Assembly: GCF_910594005.1 (NCBI RefSeq)
Contig: NC_057832.1
Location: 104,481,152 to 104,545,151 of the forward strand
Length of the DNA stretch: 64,000 nucleotides
Reading direction: 5' to 3'
From: Cervus elaphus
Lineage: Eukaryota; Chordata; Mammalia; Artiodactyla; Cervidae
The position numbers and the translations under genes were made by a program. Below are positions 11,313 to 23,430 of this stretch, one piece after another. The notes beneath the pieces were generated by a model, which did no database searches, was not told the DNA's origin, and saw only the letters and a program-made list of their open reading frames with translations. Each line of letters starts with the position of its first letter. Position 1 is the first letter of the stretch.

Positions 11313-12789
11313 CTTCAAGAACGTTTTAATACAATCTCTTAAACACTAGGCGACATTCAATGAGTAATTGGTTACTTTTTAGTTCGATTTGCTGTTTAAG
11401 ACCAGATCCTGTGTACTTCTGATGGTTTCACTTGTTTTCACCTTCCTTTTCCTATTTTTGTCCTTCTTTCTCACCCATTTCAGAGTAGGCAGAGAAACAC
11501 AAAGCATAAAGAAATTAAATGCTTTTAGGCAAAGAGGAATATATATACGTACACACACACACTTACCATTTTTGGATTAAAAAATGAATCCTCTATCATA
11601 ATATTTTGTTAAAAGTTGACCTGTTATTAATATCCTGCCTAATATGGTTGGATCCGAGAACACAGGTTTTTTTTTCCTACCGGTCCTAAAAATTTTTCAA
11701 GGCAAGTTTTAGCAAGCCATAGATGCCTGGCCTTTATACATTTAACATTTCAAAGGTGAAGAAACTAGGTCATTTGGCATTGTAGTTCTCCACTTCAGCG
11801 GTCACTGAGTGACCATGGATCACAACCACCTGAGTTTCAGCCCATCATCTCTCCAAGAACCGTCAAGCAGTAGAGCCTTTGCCATAACTCTTAAGTCTAA
11901 ATAGTCTAGAGAACACCACGTGCGAGGATAGCTTTTCTTGCTAATTTTTACATCCTGTGGCCTACAACAGGTGATTTACCTATCCCTTCCTCTTATCGGA
12001 CCTCACTGAGGGATGGTGGCAGAGACTAGTTAGGAGATTCAGTGGGCATAGGGAGGTCAACAAGTGACTGGAACTCACTCATGGTTATCAAACTCATAAC
12101 AAATTCTGTATTCTCATTATTCTTTACTTGAAAACTCACTAGTAAGTGAAGCCAGTCAAACTATTTTCTAAATTTAATTAATAAGGACTCTGTGAGTAAT
12201 TAAATGGGGGATACAAAGAGCTTTGTCTCACTCAAGTTGGAGTCTCAGATCCACAGTAAAGTAGCTTCTCTCCTCTAGGTACAAAATAGCACCTAGAAGT
12301 AGCTAGAAATGATGGGTCTCAAAGCTGCCAGAGAACATTCTAGTAAGAAGTTCTGGGACCTCAGATAGCCTCCAAAATGTTTATCACATAAGTAGAAGAT
12401 CTTTTATATGATGGGGCTTAGTTGAGAAGCTGAAACTGATTTCATCTGTAAATATATTATCTTTTTGTCTGCTGTTGTGATTTTTTAAATTTTAGATTTC
12501 TTTTTTTTTTTCCTTGTGCATTTCTTAAACCCCTTTAGGCTTCATATTATCTCAGTTCACTGACATCTGTGGCCTGGCACCTGTTTTGACTAAGTCATCA
12601 CATGTCTTTCCCGACATAGTGCAGCCCCTGAAGCCTTATCTACTAGGACCAGCCTTTGGCTGCCCTGGGAGGGCCTCCGAGTTGCTTGCTGTATCTGTTT
12701 TTCCCCAGAAGAAAACAAGAGAAAATTAGCAAGGTTGATTTTACCTTCCACATAAGGAATTATATTGAGGCCTTCATTTATTGTTGAGA
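11313..12789. other. No gene seen
   Basis: Unique-looking sequence with a short (AC)n at about 11551-11562. Frames up to 63 codons only. Confidence 0.6.
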
Positions 12790-13155
12790 CTTTTAAAAAT
12801 TTACTGAGTTCTTTCCATGTATTAACTTATTTAAATAGTATAACTTTATGAGGTAGATACCCGTGTGTATGTGTGCTAAGTTGCTTCAGTTGTGTCTGAT
12901 TCCTTGTGACCCCGTAGACTGTAGCCAGCCAGGCTCCTCTGTCCATGGGATTCTCCAGGGAAGAATACAGGAGTGGGTTGCCATGCCCTCCTCCAAGATA
13001 CCCTTATAGTGGCTCATTATACAACAGAAGAAATAAAGCAAGGGTGTTGAAAAAAATTTTGCCCAATATCATGTGGTTAGTACAGGATAGAACCAGGACT
13101 GGAATCCAGGCAGACTGACCCTAAAGCCCACACTCTTACCCACTGTGCTACTGAA
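12790..13155 (+). mobile_element. MIR SINE, split by a younger SINE
   Basis: MIR-like sequence (tttatgaggtagatacc before; atcatgtggttagtacagga and cacactcttacccactgtgc after) is interrupted at 12863-12995 by Bov-A. Confidence 0.7.
12863..12995 (-). mobile_element. Bov-A SINE fragment with 8-bp target duplication
   Basis: Antisense Bov-A body flanked by agataccc at 12855-12862 and 12996-13003, inside MIR. Confidence 0.9.
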
Positions 13156-13473
13156 TTTTCTTTGATCCTCCAAATCATGTTTTCCCCCTGCTGGACAACA
13201 ACAAATCCCTAGGAACACACTTATGTTAGAGATTTAGTCTGGGAATTATGAAAATTGGATCCATCTTCTGCGCTTTAACCACCTGCAAAGAAAGAGCATG
13301 CTAGGTAGGGAAAATGCTTGTGCAAAGTTCTAATGGCCATAGGGGAGAAGAAAGGCCAGTAATAGGGGCAGTGGGAAGCCGCTGTGGCGTTTAAAGCTGG
13401 GGGAAGGAGGGGATTAGCTGTACCACAATGACAAAGCTCATCCTGTCTTGCTAAAAGGGAGCAAAAATGGATT

Positions 13474-13633
13474 CCGGGAGATTTGTTACTGATCAAATCC
13501 AGCCATGAGGTGATGGTAGCTTCAGTTAGGGTATTGCTATAGTGTGTGTGGCGCCGGGAGATTTGTTACTGATCAAATCCAGCCATGAGGTGATGGTAGC
13601 TTCGGTTAGGGTATTGCTATAGTGTGTGTGGCG
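13474..13633. repeat. 80-bp tandem duplication, two copies
   Basis: Copies at 13474-13553 and 13554-13633 differ at one base (A at 13524, G at 13604). Both start ccgggagatttg and end gtgtgtgtggcg. Confidence 0.97.
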
Positions 13634-13679
13634 GGGGTGGGGGTGGGAGGGCAAAAAGCTATCTTTTTTAAAAAAAAAA

Positions 13680-13845
13680 AAAAGGTATTTATTTGGCTGC
13701 ACAGGGACAGCTTGCAGGATCTTTAGTGCAGTATTTGAACTCTCAGTTGAGGCATGTAGGACCAAGTTCCCTGACCAAGGACTGAACCTGGGCCCTCTGC
13801 ATTGGGAGCACGGAGTACTAGCCAGTGGACCACCAGGGAAGTCCC
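13680..13845 (-). mobile_element. CHR-type tRNA-Glu SINE
   Basis: The antisense tail is on the left after an A-run; the tRNA-like head ends at ccaccagggaagtccc. Frames across it on both strands are repeat artefacts. Confidence 0.9.
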
Positions 13846-14904
13846 CCAAAAGTTATCTTCCTGGTTAAAACTGTGATTTGATGATGCATACAGCCTTTAA
13901 CAAAACATTCCAGAAGTTACACTTCCAAATATGTGTTACTGCCTTCAAAGTGTCATATTGGGAGGTGATACACCCATTTTAATGATGCTGCATGGCTCTA
14001 AACAATTTTGTAAAGCCTTTTAGAACTTCCTTCAGAACCAGTTTATAACCAAACCAGAGAAAAAGACATTACTCTCTATACTATACAGTCATACTTCATA
14101 ACTCCCCAAAGCTAAGGGAACTATGTAACATTGTTAAACTGATGCAGCTTAAAAGAACTTCCCTTTATGAGTCTGACTTCCCAAAATATAGAGTGAGAAC
14201 ACTTTAGTAAGAAAACAAGCAAATATATGGGGGGGGTGGTGAAGCTAAGTTGTCTGATTCTTCATCAAAGAATGAGGATACATTCTTGAGGCAAAGAAGG
14301 AGCCAACTTGGGAAACTCAGAGGCAGAAGAAATTCTTGGACAGTCAGGAGGATATTTTTTTTTAAAGGGAGCAGATAACCAATAAATCTTAGGAGACTGA
14401 CAACATATTTCTCACAGGGAAAAAAAAGAAAGAATGAAGTTATAGCCATCAGTTTTTAGAAGTAGGAGCATGGTGGGGAAGAGTTCAAATTTCAGAACCA
14501 AGTCTAGGAGTCAAACTCAGATGCTCTAATTAGCAGGTTTGCATAGATTCTCTCTGTGCCCTACTTTCCCCATCTGTAAAATGAAGACACATATGTCAGG
14601 AGTTGTGTAAGGTTTTATTAGTGGAGCCCAAGTCAACCACTCCCCCAATTTCTCTCATCTCAACACCTTTTCTTCAGGTTAAAGAATAGGAAACTGGAGA
14701 GAGGGAGGCAGGGGTGAAGGGGCAACCCTCTAGGAACTTTCAGGCTTCTCTGGCTTCAGCCTTCTTAGCTCTGCAGTGCCAGGGAACAGAGGGAAAAATG
14801 CCTGGCAGCTTTACCAGCCTCTTTTCAACAGACATTCCCAGAGCACCCTGTTATTTAAGGAAAGCAGCAGCCCGTTTAAATCCCTGAAACTTTGAAAGTA
14901 ACTG
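13846..14904. other. No gene; a probable antisense MIR at about 14480-14600
   Basis: Mostly unique sequence. The ccccatctgtaaaatgaaga motif near 14570 marks an antisense MIR remnant. Confidence 0.55.
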
Positions 14905-15250
14905 AAACAACCTCAACGCACAAGAGTAGGAGACTGGTTGAATTGTGAGACGTAATACCCAAAGGTAGTCACATGACGGAATTGTAATTGGAGACTATTA
15001 AATGACATGGGGAGATGTTCATAATGAATTAAGTAAATACTGCCATGAAACAGTATATATACTACAGATTCCCACCTTTTTAAAATAATTGGTTTATAGG
15101 GGAAAAATTAGAAGGAAATAAGAATTGTTAACAATTTTACAAATGTCAAATGTAAAGAATTTTAACAAATTCTAAGTGGTAGGAATAAGGATGTTCAAAA
15201 CTTTTTCCTTTATAAGCCTTGTACAATGAACATAATATTTTTAACATACA
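14905..15250 (+). mobile_element. Old L1ME-type 3' end
   Basis: Diverged L1 3' sequence in sense orientation (aggagactggttgaattgtg; catgaaacagtatatatact). Confidence 0.55.
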
Positions 15251-15604
15251 GTATTATATGTAAATCTGACATGGCATTTGAAAAATAACTCCACAGGGAG
15301 AAATTATGACCACTTTGTTCACCCTACGACGCTCCATGTTGAGACATATAGTTCAGACTTCCTAATACCACAGCCACACAGTGGGTTTATACCCTCTTCA
15401 GCATTCACATCTTGACAGTCACCTCTCTGGTTTGCAGCAAGATTAACAAAGGAAATTCCTGTCCTATAGCCTCTGCAGCAGGCCAGATCTCCACTTAAGT
15501 AGACAGTGGGAAAGGGGAGGAAAGCATATGGCCCAGACTTTCTTGAGTTTGTAAAACAGGAGTATAGTGTGAGTAGTTAATAGTGTGATACATTTTATCA
15601 CTGC

Positions 15605-15790
15605 TGTAGCTGTTAAGAATAACTACCATTTACTGAACACTTCCTTTGTGCTGGATGCCTCCTGCATCATCTAATTTTCATGATGGCCAATTAAGTATTA
15701 TCCCTATTTCACAGATAAAGACACAGATAAAGAGGTCAGACAATGTGCCTAAGTTCCCAGTGCGGGGAAGTGACAGACGTAAGGTGCTTC
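15605..15790 (+). mobile_element. MIR SINE
   Basis: Sense MIR: accatttactgaacacttcc, catctaattttcatgatggc and a tatttcacagataaag segment. The 66-codon frame at 15646 lies within it. Confidence 0.75.
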
Positions 15791-16508
15791 GGAGATTGCA
15801 AAACTGTTTCAAAATGGCCTCCATCATTCTTTGCACTACTCTGTGAGATGAGCATTCTATGATTTAACTTGAGAAATGGAAGGGACAGATGGCTTCAAAG
15901 GCCTTTCTGAGGTTCTTCGTGGCTGATCTCAAAGGCCATTTCCAGTTTTTGGCTTCAGTAGAGGAGTCGTGTACTGAATGGGTCAATGGTGAAGCCAAAC
16001 ATTTTGGGTATGTTACCCCAGATGATGAGAAGCAGATTTTAATCTGACCTTGAAGAAGGCAGTGTGTAGTGGGAGACCAGCAAACAACCAGATCATGGTG
16101 GTAAGATTGCTAAGGAGATAATCCTGTACAGAGGATATAGGACCAGCTACTTTAAAGCTTGCTGGTAGAAAGAAGAGAGCCAAGACAGAAGAGCTTAGGT
16201 TCTTGAATGATTGGTGCACCAGCTCAACCCTACCTGTAAAAGGTAGTGGCTCCATTCACATAGTGGTGAAATTATTTTGGCCCAGTGTGTAGGCTATCAT
16301 AAAACTGTATTTTATTCAGGTCCTGAATAAGACACTCTGCTACTAATTCTTAAAGTACTATATATGCTAATATTTACTTTTTGATATACTCACATAACAG
16401 AAAGAAAGACAACATGGCTATAATAATTTAGTGCATTTTCATTTCTTATTTGGGACAACACCAAACATTGTTTGAAGTAGTGAACTGGGACATTAAGCTA
16501 TTTGCATA
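15791..16508. other. No gene or clear repeat seen
   Basis: Unique-looking intergenic sequence. The 80-codon antisense frame at 16013-16255 has no recognisable feature. Confidence 0.6.
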
Positions 16509-16790
16509 CTACGCTGCAGCCGCTGCTGCTAAGTCACTTCAGTCGTGTCCGACTCTGTGTGACCCCATAGACGGCAGCCCACCAGGCTCCCCCGTCCCTG
16601 GGATTCTCCAGGCAAGAACACTGGAGTGGGTTGCCATTTCCTTCTCCAATGCATGAAAGTGAAAAGTGAAAGTGAAGTCGTTCAGTTGTGTCCGACTCTT
16701 AGCAACCCCATGGACCGAAACCTACCAGGCTCCTCCGTCCATGGGATTTTCCAGGCAAGAGTACTGGAGTGGGGTGCCATTGCCTTCTCC
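16509..16790 (-). mobile_element. Bov-A2 SINE (Bov-A dimer)
   Basis: Two antisense Bov-A monomers, about 16520-16650 and 16672-16790, joined by a short gaaagtgaaaagtgaaagtg linker. No tRNA head. Confidence 0.95.
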
Positions 16791-16861
16791 GACTATCTAT
16801 ACTATTTGTTATATCAGAAGTAAATGCTCATGACTGGTCTTAATGGAAGTAAATTTTCAAA

Positions 16862-17074
16862 ATTTTTGTTGTTTAGTTGCTAAGCTGTGTCCACTGTTTT
16901 GCAACCTCATGGACTGCAGCCTACCAGGCTCCTTGGTGCATAGGATTTCCCAGGAAGAATACTGAAGTAGGTTGCCATTTCCTTCTCTAGGAGATCTTCC
17001 CAACCCACGGATCGAACTCACATCTTCTGCGTTGGCAAGTGGGTTCTTTACCACTGAGTAACCAGGGAAGCCCC
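16862..17074 (-). mobile_element. Bov-tA SINE with perfect 11-bp target duplication
   Basis: Flanked by aaattttcaaa at 16851-16861 and 17075-17085. tRNA-like head at the right end. Confidence 0.95.
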
Positions 17075-17142
17075 AAATTTTCAAATTAGTGATCTTGGCA
17101 AATTTTAAACTTAGTAATCTTGATTTTTTTTTTAAATTGCTT

Positions 17143-17157
17143 TGTGTGTGTGTGTGT
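17143..17157. repeat. (GT)n microsatellite, short
   Basis: About seven GT units. Confidence 0.9.
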
Positions 17158-17230
17158 TAGGAGAGAGGGAGAGGCAACAGAAGAGGAAGCATTTTCCAAG
17201 AATTATGATTAGCAGCCTTGGATCCTTGTC

Positions 17231-17332
17231 ACTCCAGTATCCTTGCCCAGAAAATCCCCTGGACAGAGGAGCCTGGCGGGCTATAGTCCACGGAGTTGAG
17301 AAAAGTCGTGTTGGACTGAGCATGCACTTGCA
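17231..17332 (+). mobile_element. Short Bov-A SINE fragment with 10-bp target duplication
   Basis: About 100 bp of Bov-A 3' sequence flanked by gatccttgtc at 17221-17230 and 17333-17342. Confidence 0.93.
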
Positions 17333-17344
17333 GATCCTTGTCTA

Positions 17345-17440
17345 GGCTCTGCCCTCACCTAGCTAAGTAATTCCGAATAAACCTTTTAATCTTCAGATTA
17401 CTCACCTGTACAATGAGATTCTAAAAGGCAGGTGATGTTT
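17345..17440 (-). mobile_element. MIR SINE fragment
   Basis: Antisense MIR remnant (ctcacctgtacaatgagatt). Confidence 0.5.
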
Positions 17441-18438
17441 GATGTTGTTAATATTCTGTGTGACAAGCTAGCATTCCACAGGTATCCATAACAACAGTAA
17501 ATAGACCTTAAGTCCAGAGTAAGTATCCCTAAATGTCAAATGCTATAAGACGGATATTTGTGAATGGCTGTCTTTATTCTCCAGGGTATGGATAGTGGGC
17601 ACTCTAAGTAGAGAGCTTTGATGTCAACCTGTAGGAAAGTTTCCCCTCACTTTGTCCTCACCTGGTGTGGAGAAAAGGAAGAGGAAGTGGGTAAAAGTAT
17701 AGGATTTGGAAGCTGCATTCTTGGGAGTCCAGACTGGAAGTTGCCTTCTCCAGTTGCTCAGACCTGACCTCTAGTTAATGACAAATACAAGCTGAATTCA
17801 ACTATCCTTGGATGGTATCAACCCCTTGCTGGGATTTGTCAAGCCTTGGATTTGTGATCTTCCAGAAGCCGGGATGAATCTGTTCTTTGAGATCCTAGGA
17901 GAAACTGTTATGCTCTGAGGATAAATAAGATAATAGAACTAACTACAAATGCTTAGGTCTTAATTCAATACAGTGGATCACAGAGTTTAAAATGTAGAAA
18001 TTACCTTTTCAAATGTATGTTTAATTATTCTGAGGATCTGGTTGCCTGTCAGATATCTACTGGACTTGTTATGAGGATGAAATAGGAAAAACTCAAAAAG
18101 AAGACACTAAACACTAGGAAGGACAGCTTTCAGAAATACGGGAAGGGAAATTTCCCATGTGGTCAGGCAAACACACCAATCCTTACTATCTTTCTTGCCC
18201 ACCAAAGAGCTCTGACAGTAATGCTTCAAAGGCTTGTGTGGTGGTTCAAGCCTACTTAGAAGTTTACAGGGCCCTATGCTATGCTTCGGGTATCTTTATA
18301 GGTTCCTCTTGTTCAGTAATTGTGGCCTCCAAATTTATAATTCTCATTTCACTCCACACTCCCTTTATCTGTCCTCTAGGCTTTCAGTGCCTTCCACGAA
18401 ACATTTTTCTACCTCCAACCAAAATAGCGTAAGAGGAC
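17441..18438. other. No gene seen
   Basis: Unique-looking sequence upstream of the BPGM promoter. Overlapping frames of 71 and 91 codons at 18157-18449 are in different phases, carry no domain and run into a SINE boundary. Confidence 0.55.
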
Positions 18439-18446
18439 TGCCTAAG

Positions 18447-18641
18447 TGAAAGTGATAGTCGCTCAGTCGTGTCCGACTCTTTGAGACCCTATGGACTGTC
18501 CATGGAATTCTCCAGGCCAGAATACTGGAGTGGGTTGCCATTCCCCTCTCCAGGGTATCGTCCCAACCCAGGGATGGAACCCAGGTCTCCTGCATTGCAG
18601 GCGGATTCTTTACCAGCTGAGCCACAAGGGAAGCCCCTGAG
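18447..18641 (-). mobile_element. Bov-tA SINE with 8-bp target duplication
   Basis: Flanked by tgcctaag at 18439-18446 and 18642-18649. It is the last insertion before the BPGM CpG-rich region. Confidence 0.92.
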
Positions 18642-18829
18642 TGCCTAAGGGGAACCTATAAAAGTATTAGGAGAGAGTGAGGGCCAGTTACTGCTCATAA
18701 ATCGGGCACTTTAAAGGCTTTTACTTTAATCACCGTTTAGGATTTAAAACACCAGGAAAGCGAGGAGTGCCCACCTTCATCCCCAAGCTGCAGTTTCCCA
18801 TGAGTAAAGATAGGCATCACCTCATCACT

Positions 18830-19560
18830 TCAAGATTCCGTCGACACTTCTCTACGTTGGCAGATAGTTCCTCTTCGACGCGTAAGCGCTTTCAAGCACC
18901 TCAACCGCCTAAGAGCTCCTGAGGCTTACCTATTGCCCAGGCGACGCGCCGTGTTTTGTTTTTCTACGTCCCCGCCGGAACAGGCCCGCCCACTAGCGTC
19001 AGAGCTAGCTCTTCACTGGTGCGGAAGTGTGCTCGTCTCCTCAGAGAGCCAATCAGAGCCTCACTTTCTACTCAGGGGATTTGAAAAACGGAAAAGACCT
19101 TGACCTGTTCCTGGGAGTAGGGCGGGGGTGTGAATGATTGACAACTCGACTTTCCAATAATCAGAGCTCTAGGACCTGCCCCTTCTGGCTCCAGGGCTAG
19201 AAAAGAGAGTCGATGCCGGCCGCAGTGATGAGTTCTGGGAGGCCGTGGCTGCTCCGCGGTTCCGAGGAGCGGCTGCTACTGGTGGCCTTTTGGCAGGTGA
19301 GTGGCTGCTCTTGTTAATAGTGCTGTTGCGAAGGTTTTGCATTTGTCAGTGATGTGGTGGTTTATTTCGGCGCGCTGGAGGGCCAGTTTCTTTCCTCCCC
19401 AGGTTCAGTCTGTGGTGGGAGCCTGGCACTCGCACGCCCACCCCTCAAGCTCCGACCCTCACTTATCCCCTAGGTCCCGCTCAGCTGTCCCTTTCTCAGA
19501 ATAAGCCTGTTTAGTTTGCTGACGGAAAGGAGGACCCCGCGTTGGTAGTGGTGTCTTGAC
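18830..19560 (+). promoter_or_regulatory. BPGM: CpG-rich promoter region of BPGM
   Basis: CpG dinucleotides are concentrated here, unlike the CpG-poor flanks. Candidate elements are an ETS-like gcggaagtg at about 19021-19029, a CCAAT box at 19049-19053, a GC box (ggcgggg) at 19121-19127 and a second CCAAT at 19154-19158. There is no convincing TATA box, which fits a broad CpG-island start. The nearest SINE ends at 18641, so the core is repeat-free. The direction is inferred from the exon 1 donor; antisense transcription cannot be excluded. Confidence 0.75.
19200..19296 (+). other. BPGM: Probable BPGM non-coding exon 1
   Basis: GC-rich sequence ends in a near-consensus donor, CAG|GTGAGT, with GT at 19297-19298. 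It lies immediately downstream of a CpG-rich CCAAT/GC-box promoter and is the only such donor and promoter combination upstream of exon 2. BPGM in mammals has a non-coding first exon separated by a long first intron, which fits. The 5' boundary is an estimate because the transcription start cannot be read from sequence. The exon contains two in-frame ATGs, at 19213 and 19228. Confidence 0.75.
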
Positions 19561-20346
19561 GGCAAGAATAAACAGGGAGTCGAAGGGAGTGATAACTCCA
19601 CTCCCCTGGACGTCTCAGGTACCGGGTGTCAGTCCTTCGTAGGACTCCCCCTGAAAGGGCGCTTCCCTATGTTCTCAGGGCCTTGGCGCTATATTGAGGG
19701 CGATGGCAGACTTGCCCCTTGAAGGCTCAGCAGATAGAAAAAACCTGAACGTCATGAAAGGAGAAAGGTAAATATCTGCAGTGGTTTCATGGAGGGTTCA
19801 AATCTGGAACTAAATCACAGGTTCTTTGAACCACTACAGATGAAAAAGTAAGTGTATTTCTTCTTCTTTCCAAGGGACGAGGGCCATGTTACTGGAGAAA
19901 GAGAACAGAAATGTGAATGGAAGTGAAATTCACAGTTGAGTTTTGAGGAGTAATTGTTTGTTGGCTGACTTACTATAGCTCTCATTACCTTACTGCCTCC
20001 CAAATTATGGAGGCTTAATGGCTTGTAAGTAGTACCAGAATGTTAACTGCCCACTTTGGGGGGAAAAAATCAGATGCAATCTTTCACCAGTAGTTTCTAG
20101 GGTTTTCTATAATGAAAGCAGAACACATGGCATTTTGTCTTTTAAAACTGTCTCCCCTGAGGCCAGGGGACTAGGTTTGTTCCATCCTTGTATTCCTATG
20201 CACTTCACATACCGCAGATGCAATACTCAATTGTGGTGGGGTTTAGAGAAGCATAATTCAATCAGATGGTGTTGTGGAAGGAGCTCTGAGTTGGCAGTCA
20301 AGACACCTGGTTTTAGTCTTGAAGTTGTGTGATCTCAGTGAAGTTA
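19297..20346. other. BPGM intron 1, 5' part; no repeat recognised
   Basis: Starts GC-rich and becomes AT-rich by about 19.7 kb. The short frames have no coding signal. Confidence 0.6.
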
Positions 20347-20645
20347 AAGTCACTCAGTCATGTCTGACTCTTTGCACCCCCATGGACCATACAGTCCATG
20401 GAATTCTCCAGGCCAGAATACTGGAGTGAGTAGCCTTTCCCTTCTCCAGGGCATCTTCCCAACCCAAGGATCGAACCCAGGTCTCCAATATTGCAGGGGG
20501 ATTCTTTACCAGCTGAGCCACAAGGGAAGCCCAAGAATACTGGAGTGGGTAGCCTATCCCTTCTCCAGGGGATCTTCCTGACCCAGGAATCAAACCAGAT
20601 TCTTCTGCATTGCAGGCATATTCTTTACCAACTGAGCTACCAGGT
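20347..20645 (-). mobile_element. Compound Bov-tA SINE with duplicated head and body
   Basis: Two antisense units, 20347-20533 and about 20535-20645, repeat the Bov-A/tRNA join: each has a gaatactggagtg motif followed by a ttctttaccagctgagc-like head. Confidence 0.9.
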
Positions 20646-21689
20646 ATAATCTTAAATCATTTCAACTCTCTGACTCTTAACTTCTGTCTCTTTAAAAAGT
20701 GAATGTTGCATTAGATTATTTCTGAGGTCCATGCCTGTGTTCAAAGTCTGTTTTAAACTAAAGATTCTTAAACATTTTCCACCACAAGTACATCAGCAAA
20801 ATCTCATTACAGTAAATTCCTAACCAGTCTGTTAGCAAACGAAAGCTCCCAGCTACAAGGGTCATACCTGGTTCTTTTGTGTCCATATTTAAACCAAACC
20901 AAGTGGATCATTGTAGAACATTTGGTCATTGTCCAGAATGAACATTGTACAGAAGTAAAACATGGCAGAAAATGTCATCCTTTATTCCACTACTCAAAGA
21001 CAGCTGCTGTTGGTGTCTGGGTAGATCTTTCAGTCTCTCTTCCTCTTTTGCCTTCTATGGTTGGTTGAAATTACGTGGCACATTTCATTTTAAATTAAGT
21101 AATTTAAGTAATGACATCTAAATTCATTAAGTAATGACATCTAAATTCATCCACACCTTCATCTTTGTCTTGTGCCTAGAGCACAGAGGACATGCCAGTG
21201 TCTGAACTGATGATGGGTCACTTGAACATCCTTGGAATGAAATCTGGTGTGAAGGGATATTTGTATGGGGAAATAGGACTAAAAGTATCACTGAATAACA
21301 AAACTCTTTAACTGAAACGTGGCCACAAATATGATAAAAACATAGTCTATAAAATGTAAAATAAATGTTAGCCACTTCACCAAAGCATGTGAATTATAGA
21401 ATATCACTTAGTATTTGGTATGCTTCTAGGACTGTATCTTACCATCAACACCCCTGCCCTGAAACACATACAGCATTTGATTGCATTTCTCCTTACCCTA
21501 TCTAATTTAACCTTTTCTCCTTACCCCCACCCTCATTTTATTTTATCCCCAGCTTTTGTTTCTGCTCATACCATCAGCAAGGTAGGATCACTTTCAAGGG
21601 CCTGAGGTCTGTATCAGTCTTCATGTGTTAGTCAAACTGTGTGCCATTCAACCCAGAATACCTTGCATTCTTTGGTAGGGTGCTCCACC
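20646..21689. other. Intron 1; no clear interspersed repeat
   Basis: AT-rich sequence. Contains the 23-bp tandem duplication listed separately. Confidence 0.6.
21104..21149. repeat. Perfect 23-bp tandem duplication
   Basis: The unit ttaagtaatgacatctaaat+tca occurs at 21104-21126 and again at 21127-21149 without mismatch. Confidence 0.97.
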
Positions 21690-21850
21690 ATCATCTCATT
21701 TAGTATTCCTCAAAGCCCCTTGAGAAACAGTAATTTCATTATCCTCATCTTTATGGACAAGGAACCTGAGGTGCAGCAGATAACTTAAATAGTCAAGATG
21801 ACACTGTCATTAAGTAGCAGAGCTGGGACTAAAGTCCCATACTTTTGGGA
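21690..21850 (+). mobile_element. MIR SINE
   Basis: Sense MIR: ggacaaggaacctgaggtgc and agtagcagagctgggactaa. Confidence 0.75.
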
Positions 21851-23134
21851 TTTGGTGGAAATGGTTTGTTTTGACACAAATGCTATTACTGTTGGGGAAT
21901 AAGTAACCAGAGATAGGAAGGAGACATCTTGAGTGGGTATTCCGCACATGAGTGATGCCATGCCGGCTGGAACAGGCCACATGCCCCATGCACACACATC
22001 TCATTGCTGGACACTTCCCTGTGAATAAGGGTCTACCTGCTATGGTTTGTTACCTCTGTAACATGGGGTCAGTCAGGGCTGTTAGAAGGTATAAAGTTGG
22101 AGAATGACAGGGTAATAGTGTCTGGAAAACACCTACAAGTAATAGAGTTTGCTCCTGGTAAAATAGTTGTTCTTATAATGCAAATACAAATGGAAAAATT
22201 ACCATCATGCTTTCGGAAAAGTAATAGATGAGGAATGGGAGGTACTTTTGGATACAGGCGTGTTTGAACTTTTCATATTGAGCTGGGCTGGGAGAATCTT
22301 AGAAACTGAGCTCCAGATGTCATTTCCCTTAAGAACTGTTCCTTTTTAATTTATCAGAAACTTGGTTAACCTCTCTTTTTCCTATCCTCAAGTCTAGCCA
22401 GTCTATCTTCTGTAGAGCTAGATCCCTAATGCAGTGGGGGTTGAGAGTCATTCAAAGCTGCATAGTGAGGATTTAGACCTCCAAGTGGTGCAAACATGGA
22501 AACACTCAAATGGTCTAGGGTAGCATTTGAATATTTATTATTGAAGAGAAAGCTTTGGATTAAAGGAACTCTGTGGCTCTGCATCCCTTATTTTATATTG
22601 CTTCAACATTCTATCATTGATCACATTTCTTACTCAATTTTTGGAAACAGAAAACAAGCTGAGACTGGACTTTATCCTATAATTTTCCCCACCTGTTCAT
22701 GAGTTGCCAGGTATGTATTCACCTGAAGTGTGAAGCACTGTGACAATTTATAAAGATGTCTAATAAAAGTAAAGCATGTCAAAATGACAGATTATATTTT
22801 TGAAGTTGGTTAACAAGATGAATAATTTTTTTCCCTATTGTTCTATCTTGAACCCATTATTAAGTAATTTGATGAAGCAAAATAAACTACTCAGACTGAT
22901 TTAAATGTGCTCAGTATTGTCTTTTATGAAGGATTAAAAACAGTTACGAATGGGATTCCATTATTCAAAGTACTTGCAGTGCTGGCCAAGAATAAAATCA
23001 GGTGATTTTAATAATGTTGGGATTATCCTATGGCAGGATGCTTAAATGTTCAAAATGCTGATGTGATTAGTAGATCTGAGTAATCTCAGCTAGACCAGGG
23101 TTTAGGAAGCTAAGACCTTCTGGCCTACTGTCTT
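21851..23134. other. Intron 1; nothing recognised
   Basis: AT-rich, with short frames of up to 70 codons without domains. Confidence 0.55.
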
Positions 23135-23430
23135 TCCAGCCCACAAGCTATGAATGACTTTTACATTTTTTTAATGGTTGAAATAAGTCAAAGAATAACA
23201 ATATTTCATGTGCATGGAAATTATATGAAATTCTCATTTCTTTATCCATATGTAAAAGACAAAAAGTTCCAATATGTTTATTGGAACATAGCCTTATTTG
23301 TTCATATATGCATTGTTTATGATTGCTTTCAGCTACAGTGGCAGAATTGAGTAATTTTAAGAGAGACCATATCACCCACAAAGCCTAAAATATTTACTCT
23401 TGGACCTTTTAAAGAAAAAGTTGCCCCCCC
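23135..23430 (-). mobile_element. hAT-type DNA transposon fossil
   Basis: The tattggaacatagccttatt and cacaaagcctaaaatattta segments belong to a mammal-wide non-autonomous hAT repeat. Its opposite-orientation relatives lie at 61215 and 63105. Family name uncertain. A (C)n(T)n run follows at about 23424-23441. Confidence 0.6.
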
